The notes under the pieces: generated by a model
The model's input: only the letters and a program-made list of their open reading frames with translations
The model's database searches: none
Told to the model about the DNA's origin: nothing
Assembly: GCF_932526225.1 (NCBI RefSeq)
Contig: NC_064035.1
Location: 18,157,969-18,217,968, forward strand
Reading direction: 5' to 3'
Length of the DNA: 60,000 nt
DNA from: Nematostella vectensis
Lineage: Eukaryota > Cnidaria > Anthozoa > Actiniaria > Edwardsiidae
Shown here: one piece after another, positions 47,006 through 58,426 of the stretch
Layout: every line of letters starts with the position of its first letter
Numbering within the stretch: the first letter of the stretch is position 1
Made by a program: the position numbers and the translations under genes

Positions 47006-48358
47006 CTAAAAATAGATCGAAGTTAGGTGGTAAGTGGTAAGTAACAAGGGCGGGGCGGGGGGTGGGGGTGCATGCTACCCCCCTTGGCTACCAAAAATTG
47101 ATTTCTTATTGAGGGATTTTCAAATGCTATTCTTTTCAACTCGGAGGTGCTTGCGAAGCATTTACGAGTCGTTCTTGGGGCGACTTCTGTGTCACTCGAT
47201 CGTCTGATCGATCATCCGTAAACTTTTTGTGGTCTTTCTGCGCTTTTGCAACACAGCAACGTTCAATATCCGGTTAAAGCTTACTACTACAAAAGGGCTT
47301 TCTCATCGACCTGTGACCGCTACGGTAATTTGATGATTGAGCTGTAAAGTATATATAAGCTAGTATTTTCAGAAAAGTGCGCATGCGCTTTCGTCACCGA
47401 CGTCAATCGATTTTGTACAGTTCAGTCCAATTCAAATTGTTAGTTTGCAAACAAAGATAGATTTCCACAAATTTATTTTTTCACAATTCTTCCCAATCAA
47501 CTAATTTAAATATCAAACAAAACTTTTCAAACATATGGCCCCGCTTGTTCATCGAATAACGATTTTGCGCCTTTCTAGAATGTTAACATGCATAAACACA
47601 TTGTATGGCAGTGGCGTGATCAATTATTGCGGGTATTTTATTTTGTTTTCGGAAAGAATATGCTGAAATTTGACATGCTAGCAATTTGAAATGCTAACTT
47701 TTCGATCCGTACGATACCAATAGTAATACAACTATTTTTAGTTAAACATTGACTTAGTAATGCCACGTTAGTCTAGCGTTGCGGACACTTATTTACGACT
47801 GCAGCGACCCGGGTTCGATTCCCACTGATAGCGCTATTTTTTATTTATCTATTTTTTTTTTTCTACTGTTCTTAGTGTGTCAAAACATCGAAATGAAAAA
47901 AGGTATAAGGACATTTTTATGTAGTCTCAGCATCTTGGATGTGTTCATGCTTTGTTCAGTATTCTGTATATCTTTTATGCACACAAGAAAATAACTAGGA
48001 AAATACAGTTGCATTCACGAGTTGGCTCACAGAGCCTTTGATTCAATATGATATCTATGCAGAAAGTATTGTGTAAGTTGAGGTTAAATACCTCAACTTA
48101 CACAGTGCTTTTTCAATTATATGGTAGTAATGGAGCTTGGACTTTAGACATAGCTGTCAAGGATATAGAGTATGTTACGATGTATTTTGGTATAGATGAT
48201 AAACAGATGGTGGAAAGCATTATGATGACCGCTGTTGATGGGCTTCTTGTGGTGATGTACTATGTTGGTATAGATGAATAACAGATGCCCTTATATGTGC
48301 ATGTTAATAACGTAAGTAACAAAGGTTCTTGAGAACTATTGTTAGCAACTACACCAAC
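47006..48358. other. 1.35-kb intron with tRNA-like segment and a perfect hairpin
   Basis: Holds the tRNA-like sequence at 47764-47835 and a hairpin with 15-bp perfect arms and a 5-base loop at 48070-48104 (TGTGTAAGTTGAGGT and its complement). No exon was seen in the remainder. Confidence 0.5.
47764..47835 (+). ncRNA. tRNA-like segment, probable SINE head or tRNA relic
   Basis: Contains a perfect B box (GGTTCGATTCC at about 47813-47823) and an A-box-like TTAGTCTAGCG upstream at tRNA-like spacing. The acceptor arms do not pair well and the anticodon arm is not clean, so it is unlikely to be a working tRNA. T-rich sequence follows, as in pol III transcripts. Confidence 0.4.
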
Positions 48359-48612
48359 CTTAAAAGGATGCGAGGAGTTGACATTGAGCTGCACAAAATC
48401 ACTGTTTCTCCCTTGGTTGCCAGTCTTGAACCATATCATATCAATATGCGCAGTACTGATTTGCGCCTTGTACACATTTAAGCGTCCAATACCCTCTCCG
48501 TGTAGGCGATACTTGAAGCTCACACAGTTATAGGTGGGGAGTAATGCAATTGAAATCGACTGGAATTTTGTCCCCTTGGGGTACCCGCCCGGCATTGACA
48601 TTGACCCGTCAT
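48359..48612 (-). CDS. MAM domain, central part (exon)
   Basis: A 254-base exon, acceptor tcctccacag at 48613 (phase 1) and donor aag/gttggt at 48358 (phase 0). It reads DGSMSMPGGYPKGTKFQSIS, then YNCVSFKYRLHGEGIGRLNV, IWFKTGNQGRNSDFVQLNVN and SSHPFK. NCVSFKYRLHGEGIGRLNVY is the MAM hallmark (C-L-x-F-x-Y-x-M-x-G-x-x-I-G-x-L-x-V), followed by W-F-K-x-G-x-Q-G. I accepted the weak donor because the alternative, reading on, breaks the domain, while this one joins the 46885 exon exactly. Confidence 0.88.
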
Positions 48613-48789
48613 CTGTGGAGGAAAGCGAGTTAAAACAATTTAATGCTCCACAATAGCCTCACCGAGCAACCCATCAAATAAACACAGGGAGGAATATTTG
48701 ACCTTTTATGCCAAAACAATATTTTTTTTATAACTGCTTTTAAGCAGTGCTTCACACATGTTGTAATTCTACAATATCAAGATATTTAC
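48613..48789. other. Short intron
   Basis: A 177-base intron within the MAM region, AT-rich, with nothing else visible. Confidence 0.6.
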
Positions 48790-48858
48790 CTTTCGTGTGC
48801 CAGCCCGGAGAATCCTTACTGTAATTCGCAATCGTAGCATTCACCGGGGTCAGATAAA
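48790..48858 (-). CDS. MAM domain, N-terminal part (69-base exon)
   Basis: A 23-codon phase-1 exon, acceptor ctcgtttgcag at 48859 and donor G/gtaaat at 48789. It reads YLTPVNATIANYSKDSPGWH, then TK. It joins VNT-I-YLTPV upstream and HTK-D-DGSMS downstream. A Trp shortly before D-G-S-M fits the opening W of MAM domains. Too short for an open-frame search, supported by both splice sites and phase. Confidence 0.75.
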
Positions 48859-49175
48859 CTGCAAACGAGCCGTTATTAAGTTTCTTGTTCTAGTTTTGTT
48901 ATGAGCTTTGTAGCGACCAAAAGGGTGCTTGGCACAACATCACCGATGAGATGTTGCACGGCTAAGGGGCGGGGGTGAGTGGGGGGGGGGGGGGGTGAGG
49001 GTGAGTGCTCGGCACCTTATCGTAGACGGAATATTGGACCGACCAGGGGCGTTCTAGGTACATGATTATTGTACCGTCTAGGTGGGAGAGGGAGGGGGGG
49101 GGTTCTGATTTTTGTTAAAATGTATACACCTAAGAACTCCCACCAACACACATTGCTTAAGTCCAAGACCCTTAC
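48859..49175. other. Intron with G-runs
   Basis: Contains G-runs at about 48976-49000 and 49084-49102. No exon was seen. Confidence 0.5.
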
Positions 49176-49350
49176 TTGTATTCACATGATCCATGACTTG
49201 TTCCGCTGAAAGCTCATTATTGAACAAGGTCAAGCCATACATCGCCATGTTTGTGTTGATAGTCAGGTTATATCCTGCCACACCTCTGCCGATCATGATC
49301 TCACCCAGAGGCGAAGATCTGTTGCTTGGTGTATGTTCCTTGATGGTCCC
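49176..49350 (-). CDS. First LamG-like domain, C-terminal half (exon)
   Basis: A 175-base exon, acceptor tgtattcag at 49351 (phase 0) and donor A/gtaagg at 49175 (phase 1). It reads GTIKEHTPSNRSSPLGEIMI, GRGVAGYNLTINTNMAMYGL, TLFNNELSAEQVMDHVNT. M-A-M-Y-G-L-T-L-F-N-N-E-L-S-A-E-Q-V-M is the usual last strand and helix of a concanavalin A-like domain. Confidence 0.9.
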
Positions 49351-49614
49351 CTGAATACAATTCAAAGTAGTTAACCTACAGCGATGTGTGCAAATTAGCA
49401 AGCTGTAATCGTGTTTTCTTTATATTGCGCAAGGGTCATATATCTCCAAATATCCTATCATTAAGGATGAATAACTTTGCATCAGAAATGCGTCTCATTA
49501 AATTCTACTTTTATTGTAAGTTAATTGATCCTGAATCCATCCATTGGAAGATTTTAAATTTTTAAGAAATACATCTAAAAACTTAAAAACGTTCCTGCAA
49601 TATACAATACTAAC

Positions 49615-49847
49615 ATCTAATTTGAGCACCCCGTTCTCGTAATAACGCAGACCATTAACTTCGCTCCAAGTCAAAAACACGTGCAACCAGCCCACAGGGA
49701 TACCGGGCAGCTCCAGGCGAGTGACCTGCGTCTCGCGGGCTAACTGGATTAGCCATCGGGAGGAGTCTGGCCTCGCAGAGACCCGGAACATCGCAATACC
49801 AGTTGATTCCATCGAGTCGCCACCGCTACTCAGAACGTACGTGCTTA
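49615..49847 (-). CDS. First LamG-like domain, N-terminal half (exon)
   Basis: A 233-base exon, acceptor attacctag at 49848 (phase 1) and donor gat/gttagt at 49614 (phase 0). It reads STYVLSSGGDSMESTGIAMF, RLELPGIPVGWLHVFLTWSE, VNGLRYYENGVLKLD. W-L-H-V-F-L-T-W followed by G-L-R-Y-Y-E-N-G is the LamG_3 core. The N-terminal strands look shortened relative to the second LamG domain. Confidence 0.9.
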
Positions 49848-49869
49848 CTAGGTAATGGAACGAAACACA

Positions 49870-52365
49870 ATATCAACAGAGAAGGTAAAGGTATGGTATG
49901 GTATTGATAATTTTAGATCAGAAGGAAGGCAGAGAAGGAAGGTATAGATATGATAAATTTAGATCAACAAAGAGGTAAAAGTAGGATATGATAACATTAG
50001 ATCGAGAGAGAAGGTGAAGGTATGATAACATAAGAACAACAGAGAGGGTGAAGATGTGAATATGATAGCATCAGATCGACAGAGAAGGTGAAGGTATGGA
50101 TATGATAACATTAGATCAACAGAGAAAAGAAAGGTATGATGGATATGATAACATAGAAAGGTATGATGGATATGGTAACATTAGATCAACAGAGAAAGTG
50201 AAGGTATGGATATGATAACATGAGATCGGCAGAAAAAGTGAAGGTATGGATATGATAACATTAGATCAACAGAGAAAAGAAAGGTATGATGGATATGATA
50301 ACATTAGATCGGCAGAGAAGGTGAAGGTATGGTTATGATAACATTAGATCAGCAGAGAAAGTGAAGGTATGGATATGATAACATTAGATCAAAAGAGAAA
50401 GTAAAGGTATGGATATGATAACATTAGATCGGCAGAGAAAGTGAAGGTATGGATATAACATTAGATCGGCAGAGAAAGTGAGGGTATGGATATGGTAACA
50501 TTAGATCGGCAGAGATAGTGAAGGTATGGATATGTTAACATTAGATCGGCAGAGAAAGTGAAGGTATGGATATGATAACATTAGATCGTCAGAGAAGGTG
50601 AAGGTATGGATATGATAACATTAGATCGGCAGAGAAAGTGAAGGTATGGATATGATAACATTAGATCGGCAAGGAAGGTGAAGGTATGGATATGATGACA
50701 TTAGATCAAAAGAGAAAGTAAAGGTATGGATATGATAACATTAGATCGGCAGAGAAAGTGAAGGTATGGATATAACATTAGATCGGCAGAGAAAGTGAGG
50801 GTATGGATATGGTAACATTAGATCGGCAGAGATAGTGAAGGTATGGATATGTTAACATTAGATCGGCAGAGAAAGTGAAGGTATGGATATGATAACATTA
50901 GATCGTCAGAGAAGGTGAAGGTATGGATATGATAACATTAGATCGGCAGAGAAAGTGAAGGTATGGATATGATAACATTAGATCGGCAAGGAAGGTGAAG
51001 GTATGGATATGATGACATTAGATCGACAGAGAAGGTGAAGGTATGGATATGATAACATTAGATCGGCAGAGAAAGTGAAGGTATGGATATGATAACATTA
51101 GATCGGCAGAGAAAGTGAAGGTATGGATATGATAACATTAGATCGACAGAGAAGGTAAAGGTATGGATATGATAACATTAGATCGGCAGAGAAGGTGAAG
51201 GTATGGATATGATAACATTAGATCGGCAGAGAAGGTGAAGGTATGGATATGTTAACATTAGATCGGCAGAGAAAGTGAATGTATGGATATGATAACATTA
51301 GATCGGCAGAGAAGGTAAAGGTATGGATATGATAACATTAGATCGGCAGAGAAAGTGAAGGTATGGATATGATAACATTAGATCGTCAGAGAAGGTGAAG
51401 GTATGGATATGATAACATTAGATCAACAGAGAAAAGAAAGGTATGATGGATATGATAGCTTTAGATCGGCAGAGAAGGTAAAGGTATGGATATGTTAACA
51501 TTAGATCGACAGAAAAGGTGAAGGTATGGATATGTTAACATTAGATCGACAGAGAAAGTGAAGGTATGGATATGTTATTATTAGATCGGCAGAGAAAGTG
51601 AATGTATGGATATGATAACATTAGATCGGCAGAGAAGGTAAAGGTATGGATATGATAACATTAGATCGGCAGAGAAAGTGAAGGTATGGATATGATAACA
51701 TTAGATCGTCAGAGAAGGTGAAGGTATGGATATGATAACATTAGATCAACAGAGAAAACAAAGGTATGATGGATATGATAACATTAGATCAACAGAGAAG
51801 GTGAAGGTATGGGTATGATAACAATAGATCGGCAGAGAAGGTAAAGGTATGGATATGATAACATTCGATCAACAGAGAAGGTGAAGGTATGGGTATGATA
51901 ACATTAGATCGGCAGAGATAGTGAAGGTATGGATATGATAGCATTAGATCGGCAGAGAAAAGACGGGTATGATGGATATGATAACATTAGACCAACGGAG
52001 AAGGTGAAGGTATGGGTATGATAACATTAGATCGGCAGAGAAGATGAAGGTATGGATATGATAACATTAGATCGAGAGAGAAGGTGAACGTATGGATATG
52101 ATAACATTCGAACAACAGAGAAAAAAAGGTATGATTGATATGGTAACATTAGATCGGCAGAGAAGGTGAAGTTAGGGATATGATAACATTAGATCGGCAG
52201 AGAAGGTGGAGGTATGGATATTATAAAATTAGATCAAGAGAGAAAAGAAAGGTATGATGGATATGATAACATAAGATCGGCAGAGAAGGTGAAGGTATGA
52301 ATATGATAACATTAGATCGCCGGCAGAGAAGGTGAAGGTATGAATATGTTAACATAAGATCCCCA
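49870..52365. repeat. 40-bp tandem array
   Basis: About 60 copies of gtgaaggtatggatatgata plus acattagatcggcagagaaa, with variants (aacagagaaaagaaag and a gatgga insertion). A block of about eight units around 50400 recurs about 316 bp further on. It fills the intron between the 52485 donor and the 49847 acceptor and stops about 20 bases before the acceptor. Confidence 0.95.
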
Positions 52366-52484
52366 CTGTATCAAGCACTGTACTGAATGAATAAATGATA
52401 GGGAACTAATTCCTTGATAATTAGTTGGAGAAAGTAGAATAATTCAGAATAAGATTTGATGCAATTTCGCGCTTTGCAACTTAC

Positions 52485-52796
52485 CATCTAGAACAAGCTG
52501 CGCCTCTAAAGATGCTATGCCTGTTGTGGACACATTTTTGTAGAAGATAGGTTCTGAATCCGTTTTCTTCGTCGCTATTAACGCATAGGAATATGGCTCA
52601 TAACCGAACAGTTCCTCATTTGAATTTACATAATCATCTAAACCGAAATTACTAGTATCGAGTGGGCCAAATCCATCTTTCCTGTAATTGTTTTGCCCAA
52701 CAGCTATAATGACGACGCGAGGAGGAAGTTGATCGATCTGCTGTTTGAATGGAGACTGGATATGATGAACCATGCTTGGAAGTGTGAATATTTCAC
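52485..52796 (-). CDS. ILEI/PANDER-like domain, C-terminal part (exon)
   Basis: A 104-codon phase-1 exon, acceptor tccctttag at 52797 and donor G/gtaagt at 52484. It reads EIFTLPSMVHHIQSPFKQQI, DQLPPRVVIIAVGQNNYRKD, FGYEPYSYALIATKKTDSEP and ends AQLVLD. The pattern F-x-x-x-I-x-x-L-P-x-x-V-V-I-I-A-V, then L-F-G-Y-x-x-x-S-Y-A-L-I-A-x-K, matches the ILEI/PANDER fold of FAM3 cytokines and CEMIP-type proteins. It joins RETG-EIF from 57518-57670. Confidence 0.87.
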
Positions 52797-52911
52797 CTAA
52801 AGGGATGAATAAAATATAAACATAACTTAATACCAAGCAGAGTGTCGTCCCCCTCTCTTTCCGTCGATCTATCGCTCCCTCCCTCCCTCGGTCCATTTTT
52901 GACCTGCACTT

Positions 52912-55900
52912 TTTAAACCGCACCTTCTACCCACACTTTTCTACCCACACCTTCTACTCACACCTTCTACCCGCACCTTCTACCCACACCTTCTACCCGC
53001 ACCATCTACCCGCACCTTCTACCCACACCTTCTACCCACACCTTCTACCCACACCTTCTACCCACACCTTCTACCCACACCTTCTACCCACACCTTCTAC
53101 TTGCACCTTCTACCCACACCTTCTACCCACACCTTCTACCCGCACCTTCTACCTGCACCTTCTACCCACACCTTCTACCCACACCTTCTACCTGCACCTT
53201 TTACCCACACCTTCTACCTGCACCTTCCACCTGCAACTTCTACCCGCACCTTCTACCCACACCTTCTACCCACACCTTCTACTCGCACCTTCTACTTGCA
53301 CCTTCCACCTGCACCTTCTACCCACACCTTTTACCCACACCTTCTACCCCCACCTTCTACCCGCACCTTCTACCCACACCTTCTACCCGCACCTTCTACC
53401 CGCACCTTCTACCCACATCTTCTACCCGCACCTTCTACCCGCACCTTCTACCCGCACCTTCTACCTGCACCTTCTACCCACACCTTCTACCCACACCTTC
53501 TACCCGCACCTTCTACCCGCACCTTCTACCCACATCTTCTACCCGCACCTTCTACCCGCACCTTCTACCTGCACCTTCTACCCATACCTTCTACCCATAC
53601 CTTCTACCCACACCTTCTATCCACACCTTCTACCCGCACCTTCTACCTGCACCTTCTATCCACACCTTTTACCCGCACCTTCTATCCACACCTTCTATCC
53701 GCACCTTCTACCTGCACCTTCCATCCACACCTTCTACCTGCACCTTCTACCCGCACCTTCTACCCGCACCTTCTACCCGCACCTTCTACCTGCACCTTCT
53801 ACCCACACCTTCTACCCACACCTTCAACCCACACCTTCCACCTGCAACTTCTACCTGCACCTTCTACCCACACCTTCTACCTGCACCTTCTACCTGCACC
53901 TTCTACCTGCACCTTCTACCCCCACCTTCTACCCGCATCTACTACCTGCACCTGCTACCTGCACCTGCTACCTGCACCTGCTACCCACACCTTTTACCCA
54001 CACCTTCTACCCACACCTTCTACCCGCACCTTCTACCCACACCTTTTACCCACACATTTTACCCAGACCTTCTACCCACACCTTCTACCTGCACCTTCTA
54101 CCTGCACCTTCTACCCACACCTTCTACCTGCACCTTCTACCTGCACCTTCTACCCACACCTTCTACCCGCACCTTCTATCCACACCTTCTATCCACACCT
54201 TCTACCCATACCTTCTACCCGCACTTTCTACTCACACCTTCTACTCACACCTTCTACCTGCACCTTCTACCCACACCTTCTACCCGCACCTTCTACCCGC
54301 ACCTTCTACCCGCACCTTCTACCCACACCTTCTACCCGCACCTTCTACCCACACCTTTTACCCACACCTTCTACCCACACCTTCTACCCACACCTTCCAC
54401 CTGCAACTTCTACCTGCACCTTCTACCCACACCTTCTACCTGCACCTTCTACCTGCACCTTCTACCCACACCTTCTACCCGCACCTTCTATCCACACCTT
54501 CTACCCACACCTTCTACCCACACCTTCTACCCGCACCTTCTACCCGCACCTTCTACCCGCAACTTCTACCCGCACCTTCTACCCGCACCTTCTACTCACA
54601 CCTTCTACTCACACCTTCTACCTGCACCTTCTACCCACACCTTCTACCCACACCTTCTACCCGCACCTTCTGCCCGCACCTTCTACCCGCACCTTCTACC
54701 CGCACCTTCTACCTACACCTTTTACCCACACCTTCTACCCACACCTTCTACCCACACCTTCCACCTGCAACTTCTACCTGCACCTTCTACCCACACCTTC
54801 TACCCATACCTTCTACCCGCACCTTCTACCTGCACCTTCTACCTGCACCTTCTACCCGCACCTTCTACCCGCACCTTCTACCCGCACCTTCTACCTGCAC
54901 CTTCTACCCGCACCTTCTACCTGCACCTTCTACCTGCACCTTCTACCTGCACCTTCTACCCACACCTTCTACTCACACCTTCTACCCACACCTTCTACCC
55001 GTACCTTCTACCCACACCTTCTACCCGCACCTTCTACCCACACCTTCTACCTGCACCTTCTACCCGCACCTTCTACCCGCACCTTCTACCTGCACCTTCT
55101 ACCCGCACCTTCTACCCGCACCTTCTACCCCCACCTTCTACCCGCACTTTTCTACCCGCACCTTCTACCCGCACCTTCTACCTGCACCTTCTACCTGCAC
55201 CTTCTACTCACACCTTCTACCCGCACCTTCTACCTGCACCTGCTACCCACACCTTCTACCCGCACCTTCTACCTGCACCTTCTACCCGCACCTTCTACCC
55301 GCACCTTCTACCCGCACCTTCTACCCGCACTTTTCTACCCGCACCTTCTACCCGCACCTTCTACCTGCACCTTCTACCCACACCTTCTACCCGCACCTTC
55401 TACCCACACCTTCTACCTGCACCTTCTACCCGCACCTTCTACCCGCACCGTCTTCCTCCACCTTCTACCTGCACCTTCTACACACACCTTCTACACACAC
55501 CTTCTACCGGCACCTTCTACCCGCACCTTCTACCCACACCTTCTACCCGCACCTTCTACCCGCACCTTCTACCCGCACCTTCTACCCACACATTCTACCC
55601 ACACCTTCTACCCACACCTTCTACCCACGCCTTCTACCCACACCTTCTACCCGCACCTTCTACCCACACCTTCTACCCGCACCTTCTACCCGCACCTTCT
55701 ACCCGCACCTTCTACCCACACATTCTACCCACACCTTCTACCCACACCTTCTACCCGGACCTTCTACCTGCACCTTCTACCTGCACCTTCTACCCACACC
55801 TTCTACCCACACCTTCTACCCACACCTTCTACCTGCACCTTCTACCTGCACCTTCTACCTGCACTTTCTACCCGCACCTTCTACCTGCACCTTCTACCTG

Positions 55901-56420
55901 CACCTTCTACACGCACCTTCTACCCACACCTTCTACCCACACCTTCTACTCACACCTTCTACCTGCACCTTCTACCCACACCTTCTATCCACACCTTCTA
56001 CTCACACCTTCTACCTGCACAATCTACCTGCACCTTCTACCCGCACCTTCTACCCGCACTTTTCTACCCGCACCTTCTACCCACACCTTCTACCTGCACC
56101 TTCTACCTACACCTTCTACTCACACCTTCTACCCGCACCTTCTACCCGCACCTTCTACCTGCACCTTCTATCCACACCTTCTACCCACACCTTCTACCTG
56201 CACCTTTTACCCACACCTTCTACCTGCACCTTCTACCCGCACCTTCTACCCACACCTTCTATCCACACCTTCTACCCACACCTTCTACCTGCACCTTCTA
56301 CCCGCACCTTCTACCCACACCTTCTATCCACACCTTCTACCCACACCTTCTACCCGCACCTTTTACCCGCACCTTCTACCCACACCTTCTACCCACACCT
56401 TCTACTCACACCTTCTACCC
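52912..56420. repeat. 13-bp tandem array, about 270 copies
   Basis: Unit accttctacccac, with variants cgc, tgc and cac at the last triplet. No stop codons arise in one plus-strand frame, which gives a spurious 1,129-codon open frame of His-Leu-Leu-Pro repeats. It lies in the intron between the 57518 donor and the 52796 acceptor. Confidence 0.97.
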
Positions 56421-57517
56421 TTGGAAGAAAAACAGACGCTGGTGTTGGAAACAAGAGACTATTATGTATGACCATGCCTGCAGATGCTGAACGACATCCG
56501 ACGATTGCAGGCTCTCCTAAGGGAAACCACTCACCCATAGCGCGATTAGATGTGCAAAGATGTTCAAAATGTCTAAATGATTAAACTAGTGTGTTTTTTC
56601 TTAACAAATAATGAAATTATTAATAGCTGTGCACAACATAGTGGCATCATTTGTGTGGTTTTATTACTCGATTTTCCATAGTAATGAAATATTCAATATT
56701 CACGATAAGTGATAACTAAGTGTTTATTTAGGCACAATATCTCTAAAAATATTTGTCCGATTTGTGGTAAAAGAAAGGGTTGTTTAGAGAAGGGTATTAT
56801 AATTGTATGTTATTCAGAACAACTTGTGTTTGATATGAAAACCGCATACAGTTCTACCAGCAATCATACCCTAGAAAATGGATACCACACACTAAAAAAA
56901 TAATTTAAAATCTTTCTCCGATTTTCCTATAAATGGCACCCATAAAATCCCGATAAATAAGGGACGATAAAAGTGATCACAATCTGGGAACTGTGGTTTT
57001 ATTTCCCAGATCCCGAGAAAATCACTGTCAAACCGTGAATCAAGCAAATTACGCCGTAGTTGTAAATAAGTTTATCCTAACGGAAGAGTACGGATTTCTA
57101 TCATAATATCCAATCAGATAAACTAGATAAGAAAAACTGTCATAGTGCAGGACTCCAGTACAGTCGCCCTCAAATAACGGAGAAATCATTTTCGAAATTC
57201 ATGTAGAAATCATAACACGCCACGATCAATTTCTGTGAATGGTTAGCTGTTTAGCATCTTTGGTAATATTTAGCACGCAAAACGGTATCCGACAATCGCT
57301 GATTTGAGCGAAACTGCATACAAACACGTTTGCCTTCTGTGGGAATTTTCTGGTCAAAGAAAATATCTCTACAGTCCAGAAACAGTGCTTTTGTCATAAA
57401 ATTCCACATCTTACACATCCGCCATTGTGATCGCCATATCGCTCAATGAAATGCGCATGCGCAACAGAATAGTCCCTTGTTGGTGTTACGGAACAATACA
57501 CACAGAAATCATCATAC
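56421..57517. other. 1.1-kb unique intron sequence, no gene seen
   Basis: Continuation of the ILEI intron after the 13-bp array. AT-rich; the small plus-strand frame at 56709-56903 has no recognised features. No acceptor-exon-donor set in the right phase was seen. Confidence 0.5.
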
Positions 57518-57670
57518 CAGTTTCTCGACTGATAGCGATGATGTTCAGGCCTGTTTGTTCGGATGTTCCGTACACGTGCATCTCGTTGTTGATTTTGATG
57601 TAGGACGAACCAGATTGTTGATCACTATTTTTCGTCCATGACCTTAGACTTAAGGTCACAGTTCTTCTAT
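57518..57670 (-). CDS. ILEI/PANDER-like domain, N-terminal part (exon)
   Basis: A 51-codon phase-1 exon, acceptor tataattcag at 57671 and donor G/gtatga at 57517. It reads RRTVTLSLRSWTKNSDQQSG, SSYIKINNEMHVYGTSEQTG, LNIIAISRETG. S-L-R-S-W, then I-K-I-N-N-E, then G-L-N-I-I-A-I-S-R-E-T-G corresponds to the start of ILEI domains (R-S-A..v-i-v-N-G...R-G-i-N-V-v-v-i-d-p-x-t-G). It follows directly on the TLDc domain. Confidence 0.87.
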
Positions 57671-58426
57671 CTGAATTATACAAACAAAGCACGTCAACTA
57701 GCATCAAAAGTCGTATTTTCGAACCCAGTGACCTGATCAGAGTTCGTCTATCTGCATTTCCACAAGGTATCTGACGGGATAGGGTGGTGGGGTGGGGTGG
57801 GGTTTGAAGCAGTGCTGGTATATATGTATCGGGGTCTGTATCATTAAAAGGCGCATACCAAAGATTTACTGGCGTTGGGGGGTTTAGGAGAGTTGCGCAG
57901 TCATAGGTATCATATGAAAAAAAGGAGATAAATTCCAAGTATGTAATATCGTGAGTTCAACTGGGATTTCACAAACAGGTTATGAATGACTCTTGAATTT
58001 TATGGTTAAATCATTTAAATTTTTTTTACCTCTATTTTGCTTTATGCCCTCACTTTCTTTCGGGTATAGAGCTGAAAAGTAAACATAACCGTTTAGTACC
58101 GACGGCGGCTAAGAACAGTGGCTGAAGTAAAAGCTGGTGTTTAAGGTTTCTAGTTTCCTCTGTGACACACCGAAAACCACAGCCTAACGTACCAAACGAC
58201 TAGGATAAGCCGGGAGTCAGTACTTAATTCTCCCAAGTTATTATCTGGATCAGCACTTAATTCTCCCAAGTTATTATCTGGATCAGTTCTTACTTCTCCC
58301 AAGTTATCTCTCTTTACCCTACTGCGCAGATCTCTGTCACTCGCGACAGAGCGACACAAACAACTCTGCGCAGGAAGGTAACTTCTCCCAAGTAATTATC
58401 TTGATCATCATCTGGTCGGTACTTAC
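57671..58426. other. Intron between TLDc and ILEI
   Basis: Holds the small donor-anchored repeat at 58200-58426. The rest (57671-58199) is without recognisable structure, apart from a ggggtgggg-rich patch near 57785. Confidence 0.55.
58200..58426. repeat. Short 33-bp repeat anchored at a 5' splice site, interrupted by a hairpin
   Basis: On the minus strand the sequence right after the donor, gtaagtaccgaccagatgat and gataattacttgggagaa, recurs as gtaagaactgatccagataa taacttgggagaa and twice more as a 33-bp unit (about 58216-58310). A foldback of about 50 bp (ctgcgcag...ctgcgcag, about 58322-58374) separates the donor-proximal unit from the rest. Confidence 0.75.

Noticed and set aside
47764-47835. 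Functional tRNA gene
   Set aside because: B box is perfect, but acceptor and anticodon arms do not pair; kept only as tRNA-like.
53101-56490. 1,129-codon plus-strand open frame
   Set aside because: It is the 13-bp array read through: 39 bases without a stop, repeated. No domain, no unique sequence except the short tail, and it lies inside an intron of the minus-strand gene.
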